NCBI GenBank assembly: GCA_025352325.1
Contig: JANXTR010000045.1
Location: 62,001-126,000, forward strand
Direction: 5' to 3'
DNA: 64,000 nt
Source: Microbacteriaceae bacterium
GTDB taxonomy: Bacteria; Actinomycetota; Actinomycetes; Actinomycetales; Microbacteriaceae
Below, one piece after another: positions 16,571-24,498 of this stretch (within the stretch, counting starts at the first letter, position 1; every line of letters begins with the position of its first letter). The position numbers and the translations under genes are program-made. Under the pieces are notes generated by a model. It was given only the letters and a program-made list of their open reading frames with translations, made no database searches and had not been told where the DNA came from.

Positions 16571-18159
16571 GCACCACGTATCCGACGGCCGGCGTAGCAC
16601 CGGTCGTCACCCGACGCACCTGGATGGCGTTCGCCGTCCTCATCCTCGGCATCGCCATGGCGCTGCTCGACACCACGATCGTCAACGTCGCCCTGCCGAC
16701 GATCCGCACCAGCCTGAATGCTGACGAGGCGACACTGTCGTGGATCATCTCGGGCTACGCCCTCGCCTACGGTCTCGCGCTGATCCCGGCCGGCCGCATC
16801 GGCGATCGGGTCGGCCACAAGTGGGTCTTCATCGTCGGTCTCGCCGGGTTCACGCTCGCGAGTGCCGCGGCCGGCCTCTCGAACGACACCGCCTCGCTCA
16901 TCGTCGCCCGCGTGGTGCAGGGCCTCTTCGGCGGCATCTTCTTCCCGCCGGTGACCGCGCTCATCCAGCTGATGTTTCCGGGCCGCGCTCGCGGCAAGGC
17001 GTTCGCCATCTTCGGCGCCTCGATCGGATTCTCGACCGCGCTCGGCCCGCTGGTCGGCGGCCTCCTGATCCAGGCACTCGGTGAGACCGACGGGTGGCGC
17101 TCGATCTTCTTCGTGAACCTGCCGTTCGGCGTGATCGCCGTCATCGCGGCGTTCCTGCTCCTGCCGGGCGGCGCCGAGGCGCGCGGCAAGTCCGGGGTCG
17201 ACTTCATCGGCTTTATCCTGCTGGCGGGCTCGCTCGTGGCGATCCTGGTTCCCCTGATCCAGGGACAGCAGGACGGCTGGCCGCTCTGGACCTACCTCTC
17301 GATCGCGGGTGGCGTCGTGCTGCTCGTGCTCTTCGCCCTCTGGGAGCTCTCGGTGGTGCGACGCGGCAAGGAGCCGCTCGTTCCGCCGCACCTGTTCTCG
17401 CATCCCTCGTTCACCTTCGGAGTGTTGCTGGCCCTCGTCTACTTCGCCGCCTTCACGAGCATCTTCTTCACGATCTCGATCTTCTGGCAGGCGGGCCTCG
17501 GGCACACCGCGTTGGAGTCCGGCCTCGTGTCGATCCCGTTCGCGATCGGCAGCATCGTCGGCGCCTCGCAGAGCGATCGGCTGGCGGAGCGACTCGGTCG
17601 CAACGTGCTGTCGATCGGCACGGCGCTCGTCGCGATCGGCCTGATCGCGCTGTGGATCGTGCTGGTCCGCGTGGCGCCCGGCGACCTGACCAACTGGGAT
17701 CTGCTGGGGCCGCTCGCGGTCGCCGGGATCGGTTCCGGGCTGTTCATCGCGCCGAACGCGCAGTTCATCGTCGCGACGGTGGACCGCGCGGAGGCGGGGG
17801 CGGCATCCGGTGTCGTTGGCACCATGCAGCGGGTCGGCTCGGCGATCGGCATCGCGGTCATCGGCTCGGTGTTCTTCGGCAACCTGCCCAACAGCTTCAA
17901 GCCCACGGCCGCGCAGATCGCGGACGCCGGTCAGAAGTACGGCGCGCAAGGTGCGGATGCCGTCAAGGTCGCCATCACCAAGATCGTCGATCACAACCTC
18001 GGCGTCGGCTTCGGGCACAGCGCGGTCCTCGCGCTCGCGGTGAGTGCGGCTTTCGCGATCGTCGCCTTCTTCCTGGTGTTCGCCCTGCCGAAGCGCGTCT
18101 CCCGCGGGTACGAGCAGCCCCAGCAGGCCGTGGCCGACGAGAACGCCGACGCGCACTGA
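16567..18159 (+). CDS. DHA2-family (14-TM) MFS drug exporter
   Basis: This 530-residue exporter of the EmrB/QacA type shows DHA2 motif D1 as LDTTIVNVALPTI at about residue 35, motif A as GRIGDRVGHK at about residue 75, and motif C-like glycine-rich GPLVGGLLIQALG at about 160. Fourteen hydrophobic helices can be counted. It should expel hydrophobic or cationic compounds by proton antiport; the substrate is unknown. It is translationally coupled to the PadR gene, a common pairing. Confidence 0.9.
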   Translation: MSTTYPTAGVAPVVTRRTWMAFAVLILGIAMALLDTTIVNVALPTIRTSLNADEATLSWIISGYALAYGLALIPAGRIGDRVGHKWVFIVGLAGFTLASAAAGLSNDTASLIVARVVQGLFGGIFFPPVTALIQLMFPGRARGKAFAIFGASIGFSTALGPLVGGLLIQALGETDGWRSIFFVNLPFGVIAVIAAFLLLPGGAEARGKSGVDFIGFILLAGSLVAILVPLIQGQQDGWPLWTYLSIAGGVVLLVLFALWELSVVRRGKEPLVPPHLFSHPSFTFGVLLALVYFAAFTSIFFTISIFWQAGLGHTALESGLVSIPFAIGSIVGASQSDRLAERLGRNVLSIGTALVAIGLIALWIVLVRVAPGDLTNWDLLGPLAVAGIGSGLFIAPNAQFIVATVDRAEAGAASGVVGTMQRVGSAIGIAVIGSVFFGNLPNSFKPTAAQIADAGQKYGAQGADAVKVAITKIVDHNLGVGFGHSAVLALAVSAAFAIVAFFLVFALPKRVSRGYEQPQQAVADENADAH

Positions 18160-18177
18160 GTGCTCATCTGTGCTCGG

Positions 18178-18183
18178 TAGCCT
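18178..18183 (+). promoter_or_regulatory. -10 element of SDR gene (TAGCCT)
   Basis: TAGCCT is followed by six bases and ATG 18190, giving a predicted leaderless transcript that starts 19 bases after the efflux-gene stop. Confidence 0.5.
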
Positions 18184-18189
18184 GGATTC

Positions 18190-18963
18190 ATGACGAGACG
18201 CGTGGTCGTGACCGGGGCGAGTTCGGGCATCGGGGAGGCGACAGCGCGGCTGTTCGCCTCCCGCGGTTGGGACGTCGTCGGGGTCGCCCGGCGCGCCGAC
18301 AGGCTGGATGCGCTCGCCGAGGGCACGGGCATCCGCACGATCGTCGCCGACCTCACGGTCCAGGCGGACGTTGATCGGGTGCGCGACGAACTTGCCGGGC
18401 TCGGCCCGCTGCACGGCCTGGTCAACAACGCGGGCGGCGCCTTCGGGCTGGCGAGTGTCGAGCACTCCGACGTCGAGGACTGGCGCCGCATGTACGACAT
18501 CAACGTGCTGGGCACCCAGCGGATGATTGCCGCCCTGCTTCCCCTGCTGCGAGACGGTGCGCGGGATGCCGGGTCCGCCGACATCATGACCGTCACCTCG
18601 ATCGCGGCACACGTCGCGTACGAGGGCGGCTCTGGCTACAACGCCGCGAAGTTCGCCGAGCACGCCCTCGTCGCGGTGCTCAGGCTCGAGCTGGCAGGGG
18701 AGCCGATCCGGGTGCTGGAGATCGCCCCCGGCATGGTGAAGACGGCCGAGTTCTCGCTCACCCGCTTCAAGGGCGATCAGGACCGTGCCAACGCCGTCTA
18801 CGACAACGTGCTTGAGCCCCTCGTGGCCGACGACGTCGCCGAGGCGATCGTGCACGCCATGGAGCTCCCCAGCCACGTGAACCTCGACCTGATTACGATC
18901 AAGCCGGTCGCGCAGGCGGCGCCGCACAAGGTCATTCGCGGCCCGCTGGTCCCGAAGGACTGA
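18190..18963 (+). CDS. Short-chain dehydrogenase/reductase (YdfG-like)
   Basis: This 257-residue classical SDR has a nucleotide-binding TGASSGIGEA at residues 8-17, the NNAGG strand, a catalytic Ser in VTSIAAHVAYEG, and YNAAK as the Tyr-Lys pair. VARRADRLDAL after the second strand suggests NADP(H) preference. Relatives include YdfG-type serine/3-hydroxy-acid dehydrogenases; the substrate here is not known. The LLM-family gene begins two bases after its stop, so both are probably on one message. Confidence 0.87.
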   Translation: MTRRVVVTGASSGIGEATARLFASRGWDVVGVARRADRLDALAEGTGIRTIVADLTVQADVDRVRDELAGLGPLHGLVNNAGGAFGLASVEHSDVEDWRRMYDINVLGTQRMIAALLPLLRDGARDAGSADIMTVTSIAAHVAYEGGSGYNAAKFAEHALVAVLRLELAGEPIRVLEIAPGMVKTAEFSLTRFKGDQDRANAVYDNVLEPLVADDVAEAIVHAMELPSHVNLDLITIKPVAQAAPHKVIRGPLVPKD

Positions 18964-18964
18964 C

Positions 18965-19825
18965 GTGCCCCTGCGCCTCGGATTCGCCTTCACCCCTCCG
19001 ATGCCGCCCGAGCGGATCCGTCCGGTCGCGCGCGCCGTTGAGGCGGCAGGACTCGACGAGCTGTGGGTCTGGGAAGACCTGTTCACCGAGAGCGGTATCG
19101 CCACGGCCGCGCTTGCGCTCGGCGCGACCGAACGGATCTCCGTGGCGATCGGACTGATGCCGGTTCCGCTGCGCAACGTCGCCCTGACCGCGATGGAGCT
19201 CGCCACTCTCGAGCGCGCCATCCCGGATCGTCTGATCGCCGGGATCGGGCACGGCGTGCTGCCCTGGATGGCGCAGGTGGGCGCCCGCGTCGCGTCGCCG
19301 GTCAATCTGCTGCGGGAGTACGCGGAGGCGCTCCGCGGTTTGCTCGACGGCGAGACGGTCACGGTTGACGGGCGCTACATCCACCTCGAGGGCGCGGCGC
19401 TCGGCTGGCCGCCGCTGCGCCGACTGCCGCTGATGATCGGCGGTGGCGGTCCGGTCACGCAGCGCCTGGCGGTCGAACTCGGGGACGGTCTGCTTCTGGC
19501 CAACACGCTGACGCTCGACGAGGTCGTCACCGCGGCCGCGATTCAGAACAGCGCGGCACCACTCGTCATCACCGTGATCGCCGCCACCGGCGACACCGCC
19601 GCCGAGCGGGTCGAGGCCGATCTGCTGAGCTGGCGGCCCGACGCCACCCCCGACACGACGCGCTTTGCGGCGATCGGAGGGGATGCCGCGGCGATCGCCG
19701 CGCTCCTGAACGAGTTGGCGGAGCTCGGCGTCACGAACGTCGCGATCGAGGCGACCCGCGATGAACCCGACGTGGACGGTTTGATCGCCTTCCTCGGCCG
19801 CGAGGTCGCGCCGCTGCTGCGCTAG
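18965..19825 (+). CDS. LLM-class flavin-dependent oxidoreductase (luciferase-like)
   Basis: This 286-residue TIM-barrel protein of the bacterial luciferase-like superfamily shows GLDELWVWEDLFTESGIATA, LERAIPDRLIAGIGHGVLPW and LPLMIGGGGPVTQRLAVELG. Such proteins bind FMN or F420; in actinobacteria many use F420. The substrate is not predictable. It follows the SDR closely and ends in a tail-to-tail overlap with the MFS gene on the other strand. Confidence 0.83.
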   Translation: MPLRLGFAFTPPMPPERIRPVARAVEAAGLDELWVWEDLFTESGIATAALALGATERISVAIGLMPVPLRNVALTAMELATLERAIPDRLIAGIGHGVLPWMAQVGARVASPVNLLREYAEALRGLLDGETVTVDGRYIHLEGAALGWPPLRRLPLMIGGGGPVTQRLAVELGDGLLLANTLTLDEVVTAAAIQNSAAPLVITVIAATGDTAAERVEADLLSWRPDATPDTTRFAAIGGDAAAIAALLNELAELGVTNVAIEATRDEPDVDGLIAFLGREVAPLLR

Positions 19826-21282
19826 CGAACGGGTTCCGCGTCCACCTCGACCGCGGCATCCGAGAACGCCAGCTTCGGCACCAAGAACAACAGCACGGCG
19901 GCGACCAATGCGCCCACCCCGCAGATCGCCCAGACCGCGATGTAGGCTGCCAGCCCCGCGCCGCTGGTGCTCGAGGTCGAGGTGAGCCCGACGTGCAGGA
20001 TCACGCCGAACACCGCCGACGCGAACGCGCCGCCGATGGTCTTCGTCGTGTTTGTAAGACCGGTGGCGATGCCGGACTGTCCGATCGGAGCAGCCGCCGC
20101 CGCCGCAGAGGGGAGCGCGGCCACCAGGGCGCCCGATCCGATGCCTGCGATCACCATGTTGAGCACGACCTGGACGACCGAATCGTGCGACACGATGAAC
20201 AGCAGATAGCCGCCCGCCACGAAGAACGCCGCCACGATGAGCGCGATGCGCGGGGTCGCCCGTCTGGCCAGCAGCGGGAAGAGCAGCGCCCCCACGATGA
20301 GCGCGACCAGGTACGCGCCGATCAGGTACGAGATGACGTCGGAGTCGAGGCCCAAGCCGTAGCCGGCCGTCGCGGGATCCGCGGCGGCGAAGGTCGAGAG
20401 CGGGATCTGGGCGCCGAGCACGCTGATGCCGAAGAGACCCGCTGTGAGCTGCACCGGCCACATGTTCGGCTGGGCGAGCATGCGCAGGTCGATCGCGGGA
20501 TCCGGATGCCGCCGCTCCTGCCGCGCGAACGGGATGAAGATCAGCAGCCCGATCACGATCGGCACCCAGACGGTCCAGCTGCCGGGGCCGTTGAGCCGGA
20601 GGAATGTCAACCCGCCCGTGACGAACAGCAGGGCTACGGTCAGCAGCGCGAAGCCACCGCCGTCGAGCTTGCGGCCCGGGATGGGTTGCGACTCGGGCAC
20701 GCCGAACAGGATCGCGAAGAACACCAGCGACACGCAGATCGCGGGAACGGCCAGCGTGACGGGGAAGTTTTCGCCGGTCTCTCTGAACACCCGGCTGCCC
20801 GCCAGTGCGCCCATGATCGCGCCCGCCTCGAGCGCCACGACCAGGAAGCCTGCCGCGCGCCGCGTGGTCGAGGCGCCGGTGCCGCTGTGCCGCCCACGGT
20901 CGAAGATCAGCGCCACCTCGAGCGGCAGCCAAACGACGTAGAAGCCCTGCAGCGCGAAGGCCACGAGGTAGCCGGCGAAGCCGTGCGAGGCCACCATGCC
21001 CCAACTCGCGAGCGCGGTCACGGCGGTCGAGACCAGCAGGATGCGCTTGTGGCCGAACAAGTCGCCGAGCTTCGCCAGCACGGGGACGACGAGGGCAGAC
21101 AGCAGTAGCTGGGCGGCCTCCGTCCAGTTGTAGTCGGCCGCATCAACGCCAAGGTGCTCCGCGATCTTGCTGGCCAGGGGGACGTAGTACCCCTGCAGGA
21201 TTCCGCTGGTGTGTTCGACCAGGAACAGGAAGCCCACGAGGCCGAAGGTCACCGATCGAAGGGAGCCGCGATCCGTCGCCAT
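19822..21282 (-). CDS. MFS transporter (EmrB/QacA-like, 14 TM)
   Basis: This 486-residue polytopic protein opens with a helix after [19 protein letters not shown]. It has a motif-A-like [14 protein letters not shown] at about residue 67 and a motif-C-like [13 protein letters not shown]. About 14 hydrophobic segments place it near the drug-resistance transporters. It differs from the 16567 gene in lacking the usual D1 motif. ATG 21282 follows a TAGCAT -10 by six bases, so it should be leaderless. The substrate is unknown. Confidence 0.82.
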   Translation of the reverse strand: MATDRGSLRSVTFGLVGFLFLVEHTSGILQGYYVPLASKIAEHLGVDAADYNWTEAAQLLLSALVVPVLAKLGDLFGHKRILLVSTAVTALASWGMVASHGFAGYLVAFALQGFYVVWLPLEVALIFDRGRHSGTGASTTRRAAGFLVVALEAGAIMGALAGSRVFRETGENFPVTLAVPAICVSLVFFAILFGVPESQPIPGRKLDGGGFALLTVALLFVTGGLTFLRLNGPGSWTVWVPIVIGLLIFIPFARQERRHPDPAIDLRMLAQPNMWPVQLTAGLFGISVLGAQIPLSTFAAADPATAGYGLGLDSDVISYLIGAYLVALIVGALLFPLLARRATPRIALIVAAFFVAGGYLLFIVSHDSVVQVVLNMVIAGIGSGALVAALPSAAAAAAPIGQSGIATGLTNTTKTIGGAFASAVFGVILHVGLTSTSSTSGAGLAAYIAVWAICGVGALVAAVLLFLVPKLAFSDAAVEVDAEPVR

Positions 21283-21288
21283 CCTCGG

Positions 21289-21294
21289 ATGCTA
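21289..21294 (-). promoter_or_regulatory. -10 element of MFS gene (TAGCAT)
   Basis: On the minus strand TAGCAT ends six bases before ATG 21282; predicted leaderless start. Confidence 0.5.
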
Positions 21295-21338
21295 ACGGCC
21301 CGGGCCATCCCGCGATTCTGCGCGTCCCGCCGCTGGGC

Positions 21339-21344
21339 TACCGT
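21339..21344 (+). promoter_or_regulatory. -10 element of phosphoribosyltransferase gene (TACCGT)
   Basis: TACCGT is followed by seven bases and GTG 21352. It supports choosing this GTG over longer in-frame starts. Confidence 0.45.
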
Positions 21345-21351
21345 GGGTCGA

Positions 21352-21858
21352 GTGAGCGACGAGCGCGAGATCCTGACCTACGAACTGTTCGGAACGGCGG
21401 CCCGCGAACTCGCGGAGACGATCGCGGCCGACGGATTCCGCCCCGACGCCGTCATCGGCATCGCCCGCGGCGGACTGCCGCTGGCTGGTGCGCTCGGCTA
21501 CGCCCTCGACATCAAGATGCTCGGCAGCCTGAACGTCGAGTTCTACACCGGCGTCGGCACCACCCTCGACGTGCCGATCGTGCTGCCGCCGACCCTCGAC
21601 CAGGACTCGCTCGCGGGCAAGAGCATCCTGCTGGTCGACGATGTCGCCGACTCCGGCCGCACCCTCAAGCTGGTGGTCGAGCTGCTGCGCAGCCGCGGCA
21701 GCGAGGTGCGCACGGTCTGCCTCTACAGCAAGCCGACCACCGTCGAGGAGCCCACATACGTGTGGAAGAAGACCTCCCGCTGGATCATGTTCCCGTGGAG
21801 CTCGCTGGGCCCCGTCGCGTATCCCGAGGGCGCCGCGGCGGGCTACGCCGGGCACTGA
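21352..21858 (+). CDS. Phosphoribosyltransferase (type I PRTase fold)
   Basis: This 168-residue type I PRTase has a PRPP-binding loop in [20 protein letters not shown] near residues 100-120 and an upstream [13 protein letters not shown] loop. The hood is short, as in actinobacterial xanthine/hypoxanthine-type PRTases (COG2236). A purine-salvage role is likely but the base specificity is open. Start GTG 21352 fits the promoter and the [13 protein letters not shown]-terminus. The ung gene begins 12 bases after its stop, so the two are probably co-transcribed. Confidence 0.85.
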   Translation: MSDEREILTYELFGTAARELAETIAADGFRPDAVIGIARGGLPLAGALGYALDIKMLGSLNVEFYTGVGTTLDVPIVLPPTLDQDSLAGKSILLVDDVADSGRTLKLVVELLRSRGSEVRTVCLYSKPTTVEEPTYVWKKTSRWIMFPWSSLGPVAYPEGAAAGYAGH

Positions 21859-21869
21859 GCGGAATCCGG

Positions 21870-22559
21870 ATGCCGCGCCCGCTCGCCGAGCTGATCGACT
21901 CGGGCTGGGCCGCCGCCCTCGCTCCCGTCGCGCCAGACATCGCACGGATGGGCGACTTCCTCCGCGCGGAGGTCGCAGCCGGGCGCCCGTACCTGCCGGC
22001 GGGCGACCGGGTGCTCCGCGCCTTCGAGGCGCCGCTCGACGACGTGCGGGTGCTCATCGTCGGGCAGGACCCGTACCCGACGCCGGGACATCCGGTCGGT
22101 CTCTCGTTCTCGGTCGACCCGAGCGTGCGGCCGGTGCCGCGCAGTCTGCAGAACATCTACCGCGAGCTGCACGACGACCTCGGGATGCCGACGCCGCCCG
22201 ACGGCGACCTCACGCCCTGGGCGCGCCAAGGCGTCATGCTGCTGAACCGGGTGCTCACCGTGCGCGCGGGGGACTCGGGCTCGCATCGTGGGAAGGGGTG
22301 GGAGGCGGTGAGCGAGCACGCCATCCGCTCGCTCATCGCGCGGGGCGGGCCGCTCGTCGCGATCCTCTGGGGGAGGGATGCGGGCACCCTGCGACCACTG
22401 CTCGGCGACACGCCGATCATCGCCTCAGCCCACCCGAGCCCGCTCTCGGCCAGCGCGGGATTCTTCGGCTCGCGTCCGTTCAGCCGGGCGAACGAGTTGC
22501 TGGTGACGGCGGGCGCGCCGCCTGTCGACTGGAGCCTCAGCGGCGGGGTGCCGTCTTAG
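21870..22559 (+). CDS. ung: Uracil-DNA glycosylase, family 1
   Basis: This 229-residue UDG removes uracil from DNA. The water-activating motif is [19 protein letters not shown], in which Asp lies near residue 63, and the DNA-intercalation motif is AHPSPLSAS with His near residue 185. The uracil-recognition Asn is in [10 protein letters not shown]. Length and motifs match family 1. ATG 21870 is preferred, since the frame upstream overlaps the PRTase with no homology. The promoter of the next gene lies over its stop codon. Confidence 0.93.
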   Translation: MPRPLAELIDSGWAAALAPVAPDIARMGDFLRAEVAAGRPYLPAGDRVLRAFEAPLDDVRVLIVGQDPYPTPGHPVGLSFSVDPSVRPVPRSLQNIYRELHDDLGMPTPPDGDLTPWARQGVMLLNRVLTVRAGDSGSHRGKGWEAVSEHAIRSLIARGGPLVAILWGRDAGTLRPLLGDTPIIASAHPSPLSASAGFFGSRPFSRANELLVTAGAPPVDWSLSGGVPS

Positions 22560-22562
22560 AAT
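22557..22562 (+). promoter_or_regulatory. -10 element of acetyltransferase gene (TAGAAT), overlapping ung stop
   Basis: TAGAAT includes the ung stop codon. A transcript from about 22569 would have a leader of about 25 bases that carries a GGAAGG Shine-Dalgarno sequence before ATG 22594. Confidence 0.5.
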
Positions 22563-22593
22563 CAGGCAACTCGGGATTGGACGGAAGGCGCTC

Positions 22594-23196
22594 ATGCTCG
22601 AAGAGGAATACAACCCCCGCCGTCAGCTTCCGCCGCAACTCCGGCCGGCACCGCCCGAGGAGCCGGCCTTCAGCTTCGAGGTCCGCCCGGCCACGACCCG
22701 CGACATCCCGGACATGCTCGAGATCTACAACCACTACGTCGCCAACAGCACCGTGACCTTCGATGAGGACGCGCTGACCCTCAGGGAAATGCGCCAGAAG
22801 TTCAGGCACGTGGTCGACGAGCTGCACTTCCCGTGGCTGGTGGCCGTCTCTCCGACTGGGATGATCCTCGGCTACACCTTCGTGACGCCCTGGAAGCAGA
22901 AGGCCGCGTACCGCTTCACGGTCGAGGACTCGATCTACCTGAGCCCGGCCGCGACCGGCAAGGGAATCGGCAAGGCGCTGCTGGGTCGGATGCTCGACGA
23001 CGCGGCCGAGGCGGGCGTCAAGGAGGTCATTTCGGTGATCGCCGATCGGGGTGCGGACGCCTCGATACAGATGCACAAGAGCTTCGGCTTCACCGAGGTG
23101 GGTCGCATGGGCAAAGTTGGGTTCAAGTTCGGCCGTTGGCTCGGCACGGTGCTGCTGCAGAAGAGCCTCAAGAAGCCGAAGAAGCCGAAACCCTGA
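22594..23196 (+). CDS. GNAT N-acetyltransferase (phosphinothricin/MnaT-like)
   Basis: This 200-residue GNAT protein has the PAT-type N-terminus RPATTRDIPDMLEIYNHYV and VTFDED, the strand LVAVSPTGMILGYTFVTPW, and an acetyl-CoA loop in ATGKGIGKALL (about residue 128-138). IQMHKSFGFTEVGRM is the closing motif. Relatives acetylate phosphinothricin or methionine derivatives; the substrate here is unknown. The C-terminus is a lysine-rich tail. It has its own promoter and Shine-Dalgarno sequence. Confidence 0.87.
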   Translation: MLEEEYNPRRQLPPQLRPAPPEEPAFSFEVRPATTRDIPDMLEIYNHYVANSTVTFDEDALTLREMRQKFRHVVDELHFPWLVAVSPTGMILGYTFVTPWKQKAAYRFTVEDSIYLSPAATGKGIGKALLGRMLDDAAEAGVKEVISVIADRGADASIQMHKSFGFTEVGRMGKVGFKFGRWLGTVLLQKSLKKPKKPKP

Positions 23197-23209
23197 GAGA
23201 GGCCACCCC

Positions 23210-23462
23210 GTGAGCTCACCCGTTCTACAACTCCGTCTGGTGCTCGAGACCGACGACCTGGATGCCGCGCTCGCCTTCTACCGCGACGCGCTCGTCCTGC
23301 CCGAGGACGGCCACACTGGTGGAGGCGGGCGCCGCTCCGGTGGCCCCGCCCACGCGGACGCCGTGGAACTCGCTGAACGCGCGCCTCGAGGCGCCCGACG
23401 GGATGCAGGTGACCGTGTTCCAGGAGCTCGGCGCCTCCGGCGTCGGCTCGGGCTCGGGCTAG
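23210..23462 (+). pseudogene. Glyoxalase/bleomycin-resistance (VOC) family gene with internal deletion and frameshift
   Basis: From GTG 23210 the frame reads as a VOC N-terminus (LQLRLVLETDDLDAALAFYR) up to EDGH at 23314. The next frame then reads LVEAGAAPVAPPTRTPWNSL and ARLEAPDGMQVTVFQEL, the VOC C-terminus, to a TAG at 23460. About 45-50 central residues that should lie between them are missing. A deletion of non-triplet length around 23312-23316 explains both the gap and the frame change. The remnant ends tail-to-tail with the next gene. Confidence 0.85.
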
Positions 23463-23932
23463 TCGAGCCGCAGCACCAGCTCGTCGACGACCATCCCGCG
23501 CCGCGGGGCGAGGACTCGCTCGGTCGCGACCATGCCGAAGCCCTCGCGTTCGAGAACCCGGCGTGAGGCCACGTTGGAGCGCGCCACGCGCGCCCAGAGC
23601 GGTCGCTCAGGGAGTTCGGCGAGCAGCAGCCGGAGCGCCACACCGGCGATCCCGCGGCCCCAGAGCTCGCGCTCGACCCAGTAGCCGATCTGGCGCTCAC
23701 CGTTGAGCGGGAAGCTGATCGCATAGCCGGCGAACACCCCGTCTGCCTCGATCACCCGCGCAACGACGCTCGCGTCGCCGCGGATCCGCTGCCAGTGGAG
23801 CTCGAATCCGGCCCGGTCGCCCGGCACACGTGGCAGCAGGGCGATCATGTCGGCGCCCATCACGTCGGACTCCAGCGCGAACACCGCGTCGAAATCGCCG
23901 TCCCGCAGCGGGCGCAGCGTGACGGCGTTCAT
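23459..23932 (-). CDS. GNAT N-acetyltransferase (RimJ/RimL-like)
   Basis: This 157-residue GNAT protein has the RimJ-type order TLRPLRDGDFDAVFALESD, then AGYAISFPLNGERQIGYWVE, the acetyl-CoA loop RELWGRGIAGVALRLLL, and SNVASRRVLEREGFGMV. It probably acetylates a protein N-terminus or a small amine. I chose ATG 23932 because a TATTTT -10 lies seven bases upstream and homology starts there; the longer frame runs into a decayed ABC locus. The stop overlaps the VOC remnant by three bases. Confidence 0.85.
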   Translation of the reverse strand: MNAVTLRPLRDGDFDAVFALESDVMGADMIALLPRVPGDRAGFELHWQRIRGDASVVARVIEADGVFAGYAISFPLNGERQIGYWVERELWGRGIAGVALRLLLAELPERPLWARVARSNVASRRVLEREGFGMVATERVLAPRRGMVVDELVLRLD

Positions 23933-23939
23933 GACGACG

Positions 23940-23945
23940 AAAATA
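23940..23945 (-). promoter_or_regulatory. -10 element of GNAT gene (TATTTT)
   Basis: On the minus strand TATTTT ends seven bases before ATG 23932, with no Shine-Dalgarno sequence between, so a leaderless start is likely. Confidence 0.4.
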
Positions 23946-23990
23946 CCGTCGCGACGACCGCCGTCGCTGGGAGCGCCCGCCCCGGTCCGC

Positions 23991-24349
23991 TCAGGCCCGG
24001 GCGGTCGCCCGGCGCAGCACCAGGAATCCGGCGATCGCCGCGATTGCAGCGGCACCGCCCTTCCCGTGGCATCCAGTTCGGAGATCGTGGCGGTGGCCAG
24101 TCAACCGAGCGCCGTGCGATGGAGAACGGTGCGGCCGACCACGAAGGCGTCCGCTGCGGAGCGGGTTCCCGAGACGTCGGTGGCGGCGTCGCGCAGCTCG
24201 TCGGCATCCTGGTCGATGAATAGCCGACCGTCGTCGATGAGCAGCACGTGCTCGAGCAGGTTGGCGACCTCGTCGATGAGATGAGTCGAGAGCACGACGG
24301 TCCGCGGATGTTCCGCGTAGTCCGCGAGCAGACGGTCGTGGAACAGCGG
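23991..24349 (-). pseudogene. Decayed ABC transporter: ATPase C-terminus and permease tail
   Basis: From 24349 the minus strand reads PLFHDRLLADYAEHPRTVVL and STHLIDEVANLLEHVLLIDD, the switch-His region and C-terminal part of an ABC-2 ATPase. The frame hits TGA at 24103-24101 after RTALG, yet continues in the same frame with LATATISELDATGRAVPLQ. A different frame ending at 23991 reads IAAIAGFLVLRRATARA, like the last helix of a permease. Walker A, signature and most of the permease are gone. The GNAT gene and amidase have closed in around it, and the remaining 24350-24498 holds only the operator remnant and the amidase promoter. Confidence 0.8.
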
Positions 24350-24418
24350 GCATGCGACTGCTGGAGCATTGTGGCGACCTCGCTCGAGATGCCGAGCTTG
24401 GCCGGCGCCTGGCTGGTT

Positions 24419-24434
24419 AGTTACTGCACCAACT
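24419..24434. promoter_or_regulatory. Possible YtrA/GntR-type operator remnant
   Basis: AGTTACTGCACCAACT is palindromic at six of eight base pairs around TGCA and resembles the AGT-rich operators of YtrA-type GntR repressors, which usually precede an ABC pair. It sits just upstream of the decayed ABC locus. Confidence 0.35.
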
Positions 24435-24486
24435 GACAGATCAAGTTGGACTCCGGATGTCAAGAGCGGGGGGTCGGGGGCGCGCC

Positions 24487-24492
24487 TAGGGT
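24487..24492 (+). promoter_or_regulatory. -10 element of amidase gene (TAGGGT)
   Basis: TAGGGT is followed by six bases and GTG 24499; predicted leaderless GTG start. Confidence 0.5.
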
Positions 24493-24498
24493 GAGAGG

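Noticed and set aside
16420-19362. Very long (980-codon) minus-strand frame
   Set aside because: It lies antisense to padR, the DHA2 pump and the SDR gene, has an Arg/Asp/Gly-rich composition and no domain; GC-rich DNA gives such shadow frames.
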